Source of the DNA: Neurospora tetraspora | Lineage: Eukaryota > Ascomycota > Sordariomycetes > Sordariales > Sordariaceae | Assembly: GCF_033439725.1 (NCBI RefSeq) | Contig: NW_026944386.1 | Location: 3,224,001-3,288,000, forward strand | Direction of reading: 5' to 3' | DNA: 64,000 nucleotides | Shown here: one piece after another, positions 55,401 through 64,000 of the stretch | How the letters are laid out: each line of letters opens with the position of its first letter | Numbering within the stretch: position 1 is the stretch's first letter | Notes under the pieces: generated by a model | The model's database searches: none | Seen by the model: only the letters and a program-made list of their open reading frames with translations | Told to the model about the DNA's origin: nothing | Made by a program: the position numbers and the translations under genes

Positions 55401-58400
55401 AATTCGAACGAAACCCCGGCCGACCGACTTACATCCTTGACCTCGCCAGGTCTTCCGGCTCTTAACCCTCAGAATCTGATGCCCCCACCCGACTCACAGA
55501 ACCGGCCGGCTCTATCCCCAATCATCAGAGCTGGTGAAGCACTGCGGCAGGTAACCTCGGACCCTCCGTCGCCTCCAGGTAGGGGAAGCTTTTTGCGCAG
55601 TCCCTTCCGAGGGATGCCTGGGGTCAAAGACAGCCATTCGCCGTCACCGTCAGCCTCTAGGGCCTCCCAGTCCCAGGCTCAGCCTCAACCTCAGCCGTTG
55701 CCCCAAGCCCAATTTGACAATACTCCTAATCAGCCCGAAAGATCGGGTTTTGGCTTATTCAACTCAATTAAGAATTTGGTGGCCCAAGGAGCACAAGTTT
55801 TATCGCCACGGAATGCTTCGACGCAAGCTTCCGTTGATGCCGGGGAAAGCTCAAGACAAGCATCAGCCACCGCTGGCATCACTACTAGTGCCGTTGACAT
55901 TGTTATGGACGACCCATTCGGTCCAGATCCGCCCGGGTCTTCTAGAGGAAGCACCGGGCGCAACCCGCTCTTTGGCAGCATGATGAGCAAGCGTGGTTCC
56001 GGAAGTCAAGACGCCAGCGGCACTGCCAGTGCCAGTGCCAGCGCCAGCACTAGCTTTGAGAGGCAAAGCCGCGCGAGTACCGGTTCTGATAGACAAGCTT
56101 ATGGCCACAATGGCTTTGGCAGGCAATCTGAGGATGTTGCCAGCTTTGGGAGAGGAAGGCAAGGCGATGCTGGCTTTGGCAGCCAACGCCAAGTCTTCGG
56201 GGAATTGCATGCTCAAGGCGATGCTGGCTTTGGCAACCAACGCAAAGTCTTCGGGGAATTGCATGCTCAAGGCGATGCTTGCTTTGGCAACCAACGCCAA
56301 ATCTTCGGAGAATCGTATGCTCCGGGCTGCACCACCGGCTTTGAAGGACCGGCGCAAGCGGAGACTAGCTTCAGTGGACGAAGTCAGGCCAACACCAGCT
56401 TTGACCGACAAGCCAATGCCAGCACAACCTTTGACAGATCTCAAGCTCAGGCCAGCAGCAGCTATGCCATAAAACAACCTTCAGTGACTACCCGTTTCGA
56501 CACACAGCGTCAAGCAAACACCAGCTTCGGACATCCTCCAGCTGAGTCTAGCACCACTCATGGCAGACAAGCTCAAGCCGAGACCAGCTTCGGCAGTCAC
56601 CGTCAAGCTAGCACCAGTTCTTCCACCAGACAAGCTCAACCCAACACCAGCTTCGGCAGCACAAACAAGGCCGCTTCCTCCTTCTCCGAGCGCGAGCGCG
56701 AGCGCGAGCGTGAAAAGTATGAGCATGAGCATGAGGCAATGGACTGGCAAGCAGAGGAATCCAGTCACAGTCAAGAAATCAACGTGACCCGCGACAGGTC
56801 CGCCTCCGCGAGCCTTGGTTTCCACGACAGCAGCGGCCATAATTACAGCTCTGGAGGGGAGCGTACTACTACTCGGGAGGAAAACTCTACTCGGAGATCA
56901 TCAGCCAGAAGTGAGGATCATCATCGGGAACCCGAACCCGAACCCGAAGCTCGTCATCATAGGGAAGTCATCGAGGTTGAAACGGTGACTGAAGAAAGAG
57001 AGGAAGAGCGAATATGGGGAGGCTACGGAGGTGATGCCAGGGCCAGGTCCAGCTTCAGGGAGAGTAGTCATTCTGGCAGGAGACATGGACGGCCGGAAAA
57101 CTCTACTCTGAGAAGATCCGTGGGAGAAGAGCGGGAACCCAAAGCTCGCTTTAGGGAAAGCGTCGAAGTTGAAACGGTGACCGAAGAGAGAGAGGAAGAG
57201 AGAATCTATGGAGGGGGTGATGCCAGGTCTAGCAGTTTCAGGGAAAGTAGTAACCACTCTAGGAGACATGGACGGGATGGCCACCGGCATGGTTCTTCTC
57301 GGCATGGGTCTCGGCATGGGTCTCGGCATGGGTCTCGGCACAGGTCGTCGGAAGAACGGGAGACGAGGGAAGAGCGGGAACGAAGGGAAGGAAGGGAGCG
57401 GGGAAGGAGGGAGGTGACGGAAGAGATTGTGGAGGAGGTACGGGAGGAGGAGTATGAGCATGAGCATGAGAGCGAACACTATCACTCGGGGGGTCGTCAC
57501 TCGAGTGGTCGTGAGGAGGAAAGCCGCCGACACGGGAGCTCCCGCTCTAATCGGTCTGACGACCGAGGTAAAGCTTCGTCTTCTCGGCAGAGGTCGGAAA
57601 AGCAAGAGACGAGGGAAGATCGGGAAAGGAGAGAACGAGGGGCGAGAGAGGTGACTGAGGAAATTATGGAGGAGGTCCGGGAAGAGTACGAGCACGAGAG
57701 CGAACACTATCACTCCGGTGGGCGTGGCGAGGAGAGCCGCCGACATGGGAGCTCCCGCTCCAACCGATCCGACCGGGGTAAAGCTTCGTCTTCTTCTTCT
57801 TGGGATCATGGTCACCGTCAGCGAAGTTCCGGAGAACAGGAAGCGAGGGAAGTGCGGGAGGTGACGGAAGAGATCGTGGAGGAGGAGCGGCGTGAGTATG
57901 AAGAGGAAAGAGGCGGTCGCCAATCGAGTCACGTTGAAGAAAGTCACCGCCACTGGTCGCGTGGGCCGCGCGGGTCGCAGTCCAGCCGAGCTAGCGATTC
58001 AAGGCGAGATGATCACCGACGAGGCTCAAAGGAACGGGAAACCAGAAAGGTGACCGAAGTGGAGGACGAGCGGCATGAGTATGAAGAAGAAAGGGAAGGG
58101 CATCACTCAGGGTATGTGGAAGAAGGCAGCCACAGACAAGAGTCTCAGTCCGACCGAGGCGGAGGTTCCTGGCGGCGTGACCACCAGCGAAGTTCGACAG
58201 AACGTGAAAGGAGCGAGGCGGAGGAAACCCGAAATGACTATGCGGAGGAAAGTCAAGAGCACCGGGCGAGTCGTGGTTCGGAACAAAGTCGCCAAGGCGA
58301 GTCGCTGCTCGAGCGTGGTAGGGCTTCCTCGCGAGGTGATCAACTGCGAAGCTCGAGAGCGCCACAAGTGACTGAAGTGGAGAAGGCTCGCCACGAGAAC

Positions 58401-61025
58401 TACACCGGAGGTGAAGACTACGATATTTCCCATACGGACGAACACCATCAACGTGAAGAATCTCCGCTTGAGCAGCGGACAGACGACCACGAGCACGAGC
58501 AAGACCACCGGATGGATCATATGGAAGAAGAAAGCCACCACCAAGACGAACAGCGGGAGCAGACGCAGGGGCAGGATGAAGAGGAGGAAGAAGAAGAAGA
58601 GGAGGATCTCTTCCTCCTCGAAGCCATGCGTTCCTCTCCCGCAGTCAAAGCCAAATCTCACTTGAAGGAGAATGATCCTGTCGGCTTTCTTCCCTCCACC
58701 CACCAGCCCCAACCGAGCTCCCGCTGGCAATCAAACAAGAGCCAGATGGTTCGCGATCAGCTGAACACAGCTGCAGACAAAAGCGACGAGCTGGAAGAGT
58801 TTAGCCTGCTTCACTCCAATCGGGCCAGGAAGTTCCGGCCTGCGTTAAAGCCGGTTCCGAACAAGAAGGCGAATCTTTCGGGCTTCTTTTCGTCGCCTGC
58901 ACCTATTCCGGAGTTAAGCTTACAGGGTCCAGAGGGTAATGCTTCTCTTCTGCCTGAACCCAAAGTCCACGATAGGCAGAGCCAAGCCAACGGAAAGGTG
59001 TCATCGGGTTCGGGAATCCTTTCGGAAAGGTCACAGAATCTTGCTACAGGCCAGGCTGAGCGGAAGCTGGGAACGACTCCTATAGGTCGCGTTCCATCAT
59101 CTCAACATCTCTCCGTGCCAGTTTCCCAGAAGCCGTTTCAGCCTTCACCTCTGGGTACAGCTCCCGTGTTGTCAGGGCAACCCTCACGACCCCTGCAACC
59201 GGCCCAGCGTGTACTTCGGCACTCTTCCTCAATCATCGGCTCCTCTTCACCACCACAGTCTGGAAGCATCTACACTCCGGTCCCGCAGAAACAGAATTTC
59301 ACTCCCATGCGACGCGAACCAGGGGCTAAGCTCCCCTTGTTCGAACGGGGCGGCGGAACAAAGACCACTGTCACGACTGCTGTACCGCTCAAAGACGACA
59401 ATTCAGGCTCAGGCACCACTCCGAATTCGATAACTGACAAACCTAAGCAGTTGCTGTTTGGTATAAAGGAGTCCATTTCCAAGCTGTTCTCGGACCCGCC
59501 CGCTAAGAGCGTTGAATACGGACCGAACGAGGAGAATGAAGAGGAGCAAGCGCCTGAAGAGGACATGGACGACTACGACGAGATAGTGGAACTCGAAGAA
59601 GAACAATCATCTACCGAGGAAAGTTTCGAGCCACCACCGCTCAGATCTCTGCCCGACAAGAACTCTTCCCCTATCAAGTCTGCCTTGCGACCGCCGACTA
59701 AGAGTCGCACGCCCGGTCGTGTGGTGGAGTTTGCCAATAGCGTCCGACAGTCGCCTACTCCGAGACGCAACGCAGACGTTGAACAGAGGCGTCCTGTGTT
59801 TGGGGGTCGTTCCACTCCAGTGATTATCACCAGCTCGCCCAGTACCCACACGGAGAGCAGTCCTGTTCCTAGTCCAGCTGGCTCGGAGAGGATTCAGGAG
59901 AACTCGCCTGAGAGGTGCGAGGAGGACTACCAGGACGAAGAACACAAACCGGACGACGAGGCAGAGATGCACATGGATATGGATATGGACATGGATGAGG
60001 ATATCGAATGGTACGAGCATGAACCGGCGCAAGCACCAGCACCAGCACCAGCACCAGCACCAGCACCAGCACCAGCACCAGCACCAGCACCAGCACGGGC
60101 ACTGCCGAGAGCGCCGCCGCCAATCCCTCGCCCACTGAGCCCTGGACGAGGACGGCAACGACAACAGCAACTACAACCACAACCACAGGTTGCTGCTGCA
60201 TCACGTCAACCACCGCCACCACCACCGCTCATCAAACCCACATCCACCCTCGAAAACTCCCCGGTCATCCGCTCCGGCGTCTCTCTCTTCGGCCACGGTC
60301 GCCGCAGACCACTACCGCCTCCCATCCCTCCTTCCAACCGCAACATCGTCACGCCTCTCCAGCCTTTGCAGCCTCTGCAGCCGCTCTACCCTCCCCTACC
60401 ACCACTTTCCTCCTTCACTCAACAACAACAACCCTCTGAGCCCTCGACCTCGATGTCGACCTCGACCTCTCAACACCATAATGGCCAAGCTTCCACCGGT
60501 GCTTCCACCTCAGCCGCCGCTTCCGCCACCACCACCACCACCTCTCACCACCACCAACTCCCAACCCAGGAACCCCTCCCCCCGCCCACCCCCCTCTGGA
60601 CCACCTCCCACTGGGCCATCCTCTCCACCGTAATCCACAACCACCGCAACAACCCGCCCTCCCTCAAAACCCTCGCCAAAGGAAAACGCAAACTCCTCCC
60701 CTCCAACCTCCAACGCTTCCTAGGCCAAACCTTCACCCCCTCCCCCGACCTCACTCAACACGACCCCCTTACCGGTCTTCCCATCGACGAGTCCGTGGTG
60801 ATCGAGCAATGGCATTTGGACGTCGTTTACGATTTCCGGGAGATGTTTAGACGGGCGTGGGGGAGTGATGAACTTTATGGAGGTGTTTTCGGGATGGATG
60901 AGGAAGAAAAGGGGGGGTGGAGCGAGGGGGAGATTGTGAGGAGGGTGTATGCGTTCTTGGTGGGGGAGAGGAGGAGGGTGGAGGGACGGGTTGATAGGGG
61001 GAGGAGAAGGGGTGTTGTGTGCTAG
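52461..61025 (+). CDS. Giant AT-hook, repeat-rich, mostly disordered nuclear protein
   Basis: An uninterrupted 2854-residue frame. Two AT-hooks, RPRGRPPR (about residue 155) and RKRGRPRKH (about 255), indicate binding to the minor groove of AT-rich DNA. Next come a Glu/Pro-rich region (about 550-800), an FG/Ser/Gln-rich region with three copies of an 18-residue unit GDAGFGNQRKVFGELHAQ (about 1235-1288), a Glu/Arg/His-rich zone of diverged modules around EVETVTEEREEER and REVTEEIVEEVREE (about 1500-1880), and an (AP)n tract near 2530. Two likely ordered parts stand out: NKKANLSGFFSSPAPIPEL (about 2135), and a C-terminal block around HWAILSTVIHN and VVIEQWHLDVVYDFREMFRRAW (about 2715-2810). It resembles what fungal annotations call AT DNA-binding proteins. 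A nuclear, chromatin role is inferred; the exact function is unknown. Confidence 0.85.
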   Translation: MDEDEDASMMSVDDISSSTDPLLETAATPASRSVTPAIPAHLPASARRGSRRNQPTPRTQRVQALRESTPRKRMFELDVGDARSPQRLLVTVEAESSRVTSRSSVSRRLFQHSTPTARSIRERERTTSVTVPLRGVEDDGDDDITRLGEFVTPRPRGRPPRTATPGTALRSETPKTTTRPMRPATPGFRLRERRSSSKDVLDSDVTIDFSKLGFTPGTKRRISLTPGPSSRAPKRRKGVSPVRQPSLLGPGSARRKRGRPRKHSIAHDEFSALIDRDLTALKEDDSDHEPGPEAQSRRDQQDRNRNRNQEPIRRERIVQRVPSNVILGNTGVGAPSSDAPRPDESEGDLWLDNSFNPPQDTPAARRWNGAPRAQPSRVDQLRPEPARRETPQLESELSHGDEYVEFADFGGGESHSDIESELDDDNATPRDTPVQPTETRLPGEEFTMIDPYSLLSMQQISSYVEEQGHEAAQNEDARDGDTTSFYISKTIGSLRISQQESDDRSSHNRTIDYSVNPNLTTTPRAPLPSYDPLYRYSTGDNRGEAEVVEEVEEDDAHEGEESLERHQNQPGPGPEQDSEPEPEREEERDPDLDREPESELVLEPGSDAGSEPKPESRSERGKEAEPQHEPASEPEEEPEESDIWFQKEPRKRQQREPRKGKTHEPEPEPGPKPASESSSWVRAEQRQEHQHRVQLESSLLHQRQANRTSRLERERELEFEPIAGNTPDFEPLPEQRSESPQEPEREPESEPHHEEEQEQEQELEDNLEYEQQQETEAEVRQEQAQQPKSLWVKSPHQQKHRSLERQLDVDVRGNDGMDSSNRSLDYDQFERQESSVLYHGHLRRESRGALPPEPSSPLFRKSQTDVQQQTTKTSIQPSVERPSSVNNSTPLYASNSILTPDETPSPVPPEPRDYDFQYDFGSHANVEADDDAELDDDEHRQPTESAEPALDDEMPSSPPTGSFSRHEQQRPEPPLRRVRSNSNETPADRLTSLTSPGLPALNPQNLMPPPDSQNRPALSPIIRAGEALRQVTSDPPSPPGRGSFLRSPFRGMPGVKDSHSPSPSASRASQSQAQPQPQPLPQAQFDNTPNQPERSGFGLFNSIKNLVAQGAQVLSPRNASTQASVDAGESSRQASATAGITTSAVDIVMDDPFGPDPPGSSRGSTGRNPLFGSMMSKRGSGSQDASGTASASASASTSFERQSRASTGSDRQAYGHNGFGRQSEDVASFGRGRQGDAGFGSQRQVFGELHAQGDAGFGNQRKVFGELHAQGDACFGNQRQIFGESYAPGCTTGFEGPAQAETSFSGRSQANTSFDRQANASTTFDRSQAQASSSYAIKQPSVTTRFDTQRQANTSFGHPPAESSTTHGRQAQAETSFGSHRQASTSSSTRQAQPNTSFGSTNKAASSFSEREREREREKYEHEHEAMDWQAEESSHSQEINVTRDRSASASLGFHDSSGHNYSSGGERTTTREENSTRRSSARSEDHHREPEPEPEARHHREVIEVETVTEEREEERIWGGYGGDARARSSFRESSHSGRRHGRPENSTLRRSVGEEREPKARFRESVEVETVTEEREEERIYGGGDARSSSFRESSNHSRRHGRDGHRHGSSRHGSRHGSRHGSRHRSSEERETREERERREGRERGRREVTEEIVEEVREEEYEHEHESEHYHSGGRHSSGREEESRRHGSSRSNRSDDRGKASSSRQRSEKQETREDRERRERGAREVTEEIMEEVREEYEHESEHYHSGGRGEESRRHGSSRSNRSDRGKASSSSSWDHGHRQRSSGEQEAREVREVTEEIVEEERREYEEERGGRQSSHVEESHRHWSRGPRGSQSSRASDSRRDDHRRGSKERETRKVTEVEDERHEYEEEREGHHSGYVEEGSHRQESQSDRGGGSWRRDHQRSSTERERSEAEETRNDYAEESQEHRASRGSEQSRQGESLLERGRASSRGDQLRSSRAPQVTEVEKARHENYTGGEDYDISHTDEHHQREESPLEQRTDDHEHEQDHRMDHMEEESHHQDEQREQTQGQDEEEEEEEEEDLFLLEAMRSSPAVKAKSHLKENDPVGFLPSTHQPQPSSRWQSNKSQMVRDQLNTAADKSDELEEFSLLHSNRARKFRPALKPVPNKKANLSGFFSSPAPIPELSLQGPEGNASLLPEPKVHDRQSQANGKVSSGSGILSERSQNLATGQAERKLGTTPIGRVPSSQHLSVPVSQKPFQPSPLGTAPVLSGQPSRPLQPAQRVLRHSSSIIGSSSPPQSGSIYTPVPQKQNFTPMRREPGAKLPLFERGGGTKTTVTTAVPLKDDNSGSGTTPNSITDKPKQLLFGIKESISKLFSDPPAKSVEYGPNEENEEEQAPEEDMDDYDEIVELEEEQSSTEESFEPPPLRSLPDKNSSPIKSALRPPTKSRTPGRVVEFANSVRQSPTPRRNADVEQRRPVFGGRSTPVIITSSPSTHTESSPVPSPAGSERIQENSPERCEEDYQDEEHKPDDEAEMHMDMDMDMDEDIEWYEHEPAQAPAPAPAPAPAPAPAPAPAPARALPRAPPPIPRPLSPGRGRQRQQQLQPQPQVAAASRQPPPPPPLIKPTSTLENSPVIRSGVSLFGHGRRRPLPPPIPPSNRNIVTPLQPLQPLQPLYPPLPPLSSFTQQQQPSEPSTSMSTSTSQHHNGQASTGASTSAAASATTTTTSHHHQLPTQEPLPPPTPLWTTSHWAILSTVIHNHRNNPPSLKTLAKGKRKLLPSNLQRFLGQTFTPSPDLTQHDPLTGLPIDESVVIEQWHLDVVYDFREMFRRAWGSDELYGGVFGMDEEEKGGWSEGEIVRRVYAFLVGERRRVEGRVDRGRRRGVVC
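56163..56324 (+). repeat. Three tandem 54-bp repeats inside the AT-hook gene
   Basis: Three successive 54-bp units encode GDAGFGSQRQVFGELHAQ, GDAGFGNQRKVFGELHAQ and a diverged third. The first two are nearly identical in DNA, which suggests recent expansion. Confidence 0.9.
56966..58095 (+). repeat. Diverged modular repeats encoding Glu/Arg/His-rich segments in the AT-hook gene
   Basis: Two copies of a module with EVETVTEEREEER (56966 and 57163) are followed by at least four copies of a module opening REVTEEI or RKVTEV (near 57411, 57648, 57850 and 58045), each followed by a His/Ser/Arg-rich part. Alternating acidic coiled-coil-like and basic segments result. A 9- to 12-bp unit encoding SRHG repeats at 57290-57340. 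Confidence 0.8.
60030..60095 (+). repeat. Hexanucleotide repeat encoding (Ala-Pro)n
   Basis: About ten GCACCA units in frame give an AP tract. Length variation would keep the frame. Confidence 0.9.
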
Positions 61026-61484
61026 GGTGTTAGAGGGTGTTGGTGTTGGTGTTGGTGTGTGTGTAATGTGGATGTACTTGTTGTGAGGAGGAGATTAGAT
61101 AGGGGTGTAGGAAGTACTATAGGAAGAAGATGAAGGGTTCTAGAACAGAAGAGAAGAGAGGAGAGTGGAGGAAGGATAGAAGAAGAAGAAAGGACTGGAT
61201 ACCCAAAGTATGGATGCATGAGTAGGAGATCCCAAGTTGTTAAGGGTTCTTTGTACAAACATTGGTTGTTTCTAGTTTCTGAAATTTGGACATACAATAT
61301 CACATTTTTGCAACAAAACTAAGGCCACTGGGCTCAAAAACTCAAAATGTTCATGCGGTTTATCGTGCTCATTTCAATACGCCCAACTAATATCATGTCT
61401 AAGCGTAATGTTACAGACAAACCCCAAGTTGTAAAACCCCAAACCATCCAGTCAAACCCGCTTCTTCTGTCTTGAACCTCGCCT
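61026..61484. other. Intergenic region between convergent AT-hook gene and rpn-6
   Basis: About 460 bp. It opens with TTGGTG/TGTG simple repeats at 61037-61062 and otherwise holds only 3' flanks. Confidence 0.5.
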
Positions 61485-62898
61485 TTACTCAAGCTGAGAG
61501 GCCTGGTTCGTATAAAGCACATCAACCACATTGCTAAGCTTCTCAATGGTTTTCAGCGCCGCATCATACGCCTCATCCCGGTGCGTCTCATCGTAGATGA
61601 TGAGGCAGCCGGCGCCCTGGTCCAGCACACCAATGATCACCTTATCCAGGATCATCTGCGACAGCTTCCTTTCCACCTGCTGGGTGTCCAAGCCGACCAT
61701 CTTGGCGATATGGTCAATCTCCACGCGGCTGAAGGGCTCGATGACCTTGATCAGGTTCTGCTCCAACATGGCATCGTACAGGCGTCGCAGGTGGTTGCGG
61801 ATGAAAGTGTCGCTGCCCAGCTCGTACCGGTAGGCCGCCAGGGCGCGCTCGTACTCCTCGAGAGATCGGTTGCTGTGGGCGCGGGCGATGGCCTTCATGG
61901 CCTCGAGCGACTTGCCGGCGTACTTGACGGCCTGCTTGGAGGTCATGAGCTGGTTGACGTCGTCGGCGAGGTTGAGCATGATCTTGCAGAGCAGCATGTA
62001 CTGCAGCGCGGCCTGGGCCCGCTGCGGCTCGTCCTGCGTGTGGTAGCCGTCCAGCGCCTCGATGAAGTAGCTGAAGGCCGTGTTGAAGTCCTTGTCCTCG
62101 GCGTGCAGCATGCCCGACTGCATGTCCAGGTTGGCCTGGAGCAGAGGAGGGGTGTAGACGGAGGCGGCGCTCGTGCGCGCGCTGGTGAGGGCGGCGCGGG
62201 CCTTGGCAATGTTGCCGAGGGCGTGGTATACCCGCGACTCGAGCAGCTGGACTTCGACGAGGACGAGCTTGTCGTCCATGCGCTTGAGCTCACGGAGGAG
62301 ACCGTTGATGAGCGTCAGGGCATCGTAGTAGGACTGCTTGGCCATGTACAAGGCGACGAGACGGGTTTCGAGGTTCTGGCGGAGGAACGAGCGGCGCTCT
62401 GATGTGGCCCATTCTATACACGACTTGGTGACGGAGATCTGGATGTCGAGAGAGTCGGGGATGGCTTCGAAGAGGTCGAGGAGCTGGCGGACTGTATGAG
62501 CAAGTGTTAGTATCCTCATAAGCTGGTATAGCGAGCCTAGCTGATGGCGGGGTCGTTCGTACCAAGCTTTGCCGTCTTTGCCTTTGCGAACGAAGAGAGA
62601 ACTGTGCGGCTCTGAGTTACGAGGTCTACAAGGCCTTGTGTGTTCCTGTAGGTTGATGGGAGGTTAGTGACCATGCCCCTCCTCGATGACCACGATACAC
62701 CCGCCACTCTTACTTCTCGTCGCGATAGAGCTCTCCCAAGTGAATCAAAGCTGTCTCGTATTCCCGAATGGCCGCGTCAGAGGTGACTGATGGCGGCTTG
62801 GAGATGATATCCTTGTAAATCTGCTCGGCCTGGCGAGGATCGGTCGAGACGACCTTCTGCGCCTCGCGCACTCTCTCTGATGCTTCGCCCTGGGCCAT
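61485..62898 (-). CDS. rpn-6: 26S proteasome lid subunit RPN6 (PSMD11)
   Basis: Lid subunit that clamps the regulatory particle to the 20S core. Exons 62898-62714, 62645-62563 and 62491-61485 give 424 residues, the usual length; introns are 68 bp (donor GTAAGA) and 71 bp (donor GTACGA) with matching phases. The start MAQGEASERVREAQKVV is the only in-frame ATG that opens the helical N-terminal repeat. Helical-repeat blocks include QLLDLFEAIPDSLDIQISV and ALGNIAKARAALTSARTSA. The PCI domain contains LIKVIEPFSRVEIDHIAKMV and the near-invariant VERKLSQMILDKVIIGVLDQ, then a C-terminal helix ending NQASQLE. It is divergent from SOF1, 758 bp away. Confidence 0.96.
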
Positions 62899-63656
62899 TG
62901 TGTCGTGTGCTGTTTGTCCCGGTCGCCAAGTGGTAAACGGTAGTAGTATAAATCGAGAGTTTGGCTATCGAATGTTATGTTGATTACTCGAGGTCGCGGT
63001 GGTATATGCGGCGTACCGGTTGTCGCAGAGTGTCGTCGGAGAGGGTTGGTGGTTGGAGGTTGTTCGGGTGTTGAAGTTGGAGCTTAGGTTGGTCCCCGTT
63101 GTCGTGACGAACCTCACCACTGTCTGCTGGAGCAGCTGTTACCCAAGTGCAGGCGGCATGTCCACTAACGAGACCACTCACTGTACGTACCGCTAGGTTG
63201 CCAGGCGCGACGTAATTAGCTGGAGACATCCACCTACAGATCCCTGCCATCTCACGGCAGGCAAGCCCAGCTCTCGGCAGCTCAGGCCTGTCCATCCTTA
63301 GCAGTGAAGCTCTAACAGTCGAAGACTAAGCGTTTAGGAAAGAGCCAAGAAGGCGGTCAAGATTCTTGCCGCCAGACCCCGCCAAAATTTCTCCAGAGGA
63401 AGGGGACGGGAGCTGTCAAACTGCCCGTATCCGACTGTGCTCCCCAATTGGCGACAGACACTCCCGGAATCCATCCATCCATCTAAAGGTCGAGACCGTA
63501 TCACAGCACCTGGGCTTTGCGACTAGGTGAACCGACAGACTTCAACCCTACCCGCTCTCATACAACTCATCAACATCTTTATACTCGATACCCGTCGGCC
63601 TTGGTAGCCTTCATCCACGACACCTTCGACATCATCAACAGAGAAACACCACCACC
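62899..63656. promoter_or_regulatory. Divergent promoter region between rpn-6 and sof1
   Basis: 758 bp between two divergent housekeeping genes (proteasome lid, ribosome assembly). I see no RNA gene and no convincing frame. Confidence 0.5.
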
Positions 63657-64000
63657 ATGAAGGTACTTAGCCTACCATACGCGACGTCGATCAATATTCG
63701 CATACCTATTTCCAGGCTCACCACTGACATTTGCGGCAACAGATCAAAGCCCTCAGCCGAAACATCTCGGCCCAACAAGCCCCCGGTAACGACGTCACCC
63801 GCGCACCCCGTAACCTTGCGCCCGAACTCCATCCCTTCGAGCGCGCTCGCGAGTACAAGAGAGCCCTCAATGCCGTCAAGTTGGAGAGAGTCTTCGCCAA
63901 GCCCTTCCTCGGCCAGCTAGGAAATGGCCACGTTCAGGGTGTCTACACCATGGCCAAGGACAAGAACTCGCTACACACAATCGCTTCCGGTTCCGGTGAT
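63657..64000 (+). CDS. sof1: SOF1/DCAF13, WD40 protein of the small-subunit processome (3' part off the window)
   Basis: Needed for 18S rRNA maturation in the nucleolus with U3 snoRNP. The first coding exon is only ATGAAG (63657-63662). An 80-bp intron follows (63663-63742; donor GTACTT, CTGAC near the 3' end, acceptor AACAG), and exon 2 runs from 63743 past the window end. The joined start MKIKALSRN and the block RNLAPELHPFERAREYKRAL are closely like yeast Sof1, followed by NAVKLERVFAKPFLGQLGNG and the opening of the first WD40 blade (SLHTIASGSGD). About 88 residues are visible of roughly 440-490 expected. Confidence 0.92.

Noticed and set aside
56901-57953. 350-codon minus-strand frame inside the AT-hook gene
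   Set aside because: Antisense shadow of Glu/Arg/His-rich repeats; Leu/Phe/Pro-rich translation without family features.
59869-60225. Minus-strand frame with a long VLVLVL run resembling a membrane helix
   Set aside because: It is the antisense of the GCACCA hexamer repeat in the AT-hook gene.
61581-62402. 273-codon plus-strand frame opposite rpn-6
   Set aside because: Antisense of the PCI-domain exon; the minus-strand protein is plainly RPN6.

Overview
The window looks like nuclear DNA of a filamentous ascomycete, most likely a Neurospora-like member of the Sordariales. The signs are short introns (53-254 bp) with GTAAGT/GTACGT-type donors and CTAAC/CTGAC branch points, single-copy fungal housekeeping genes, a dispersed 5S rRNA gene, and a long AT-rich block almost without CpA/TpG but still rich in CpG. 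That dinucleotide pattern is the mark of repeat-induced point mutation (RIP).

Layout. (1) 1-2791, minus: a YAT2/FacC-like carnitine acetyltransferase, cut by the left edge. (2) 2792-5544: gene-free flank. (3) 5545-30139: a 24.6 kb stack of three nested LTR retrotransposons. The outer one is a RIP-damaged Ty1/copia-like fossil with 195-197 bp LTRs and target duplication AGTCT. The middle one is a RIP-damaged, unusually long Ty3/gypsy-like fossil with LTRs of about 355 bp. The inner one is a GC-normal chromodomain Ty3/gypsy element (chromovirus) at 8379-16198, which looks whole, has LTRs in which I see no difference, and has target duplication AATAT. (4) 30140-32732: a MITE-like element with TIRs beginning TTAGGG, a divergent 5S rRNA gene and microsatellites. 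(5) 32733-38404: a membrane-anchored histidine-phosphatase-like gene (minus) and, across a 2.2 kb intergenic region, a single-pass membrane protein with a Ser/Thr-rich ectodomain (plus). (6) 40452-43299: atp-5 (OSCP subunit of mitochondrial ATP synthase) and mob-1, both minus. (7) 44546-45810: a decayed secreted glycosidase pseudogene. (8) 46192-49654: LSM1 (minus) and an Sds3-like gene (plus) in divergent order. (9) 50405-51313: a CmcJ/AsaB-like oxidoreductase gene (minus). (10) 52461-61025: a 2854-residue AT-hook protein made largely of repeats and low-complexity sequence. (11) 61485-64000: RPN6 of the 26S proteasome lid (minus) and the start of SOF1 (plus), divergent.

The genes form no pathway cluster; this is an ordinary stretch of fungal chromosome with a heterochromatin-like island. 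The point of most interest is the stack itself. An apparently young chromodomain retrotransposon without visible RIP sits inside older elements that RIP has ruined, and the next 2 kb on the right hold a MITE and a 5S gene. I found no CRISPR, operon or clearly new biochemical system. The least explained pieces are the roughly 2.7 kb of extra sequence in the middle element, the MITE, and the giant AT-hook protein. Exon boundaries were set by eye from reading phase, splice-site shape and family similarity.
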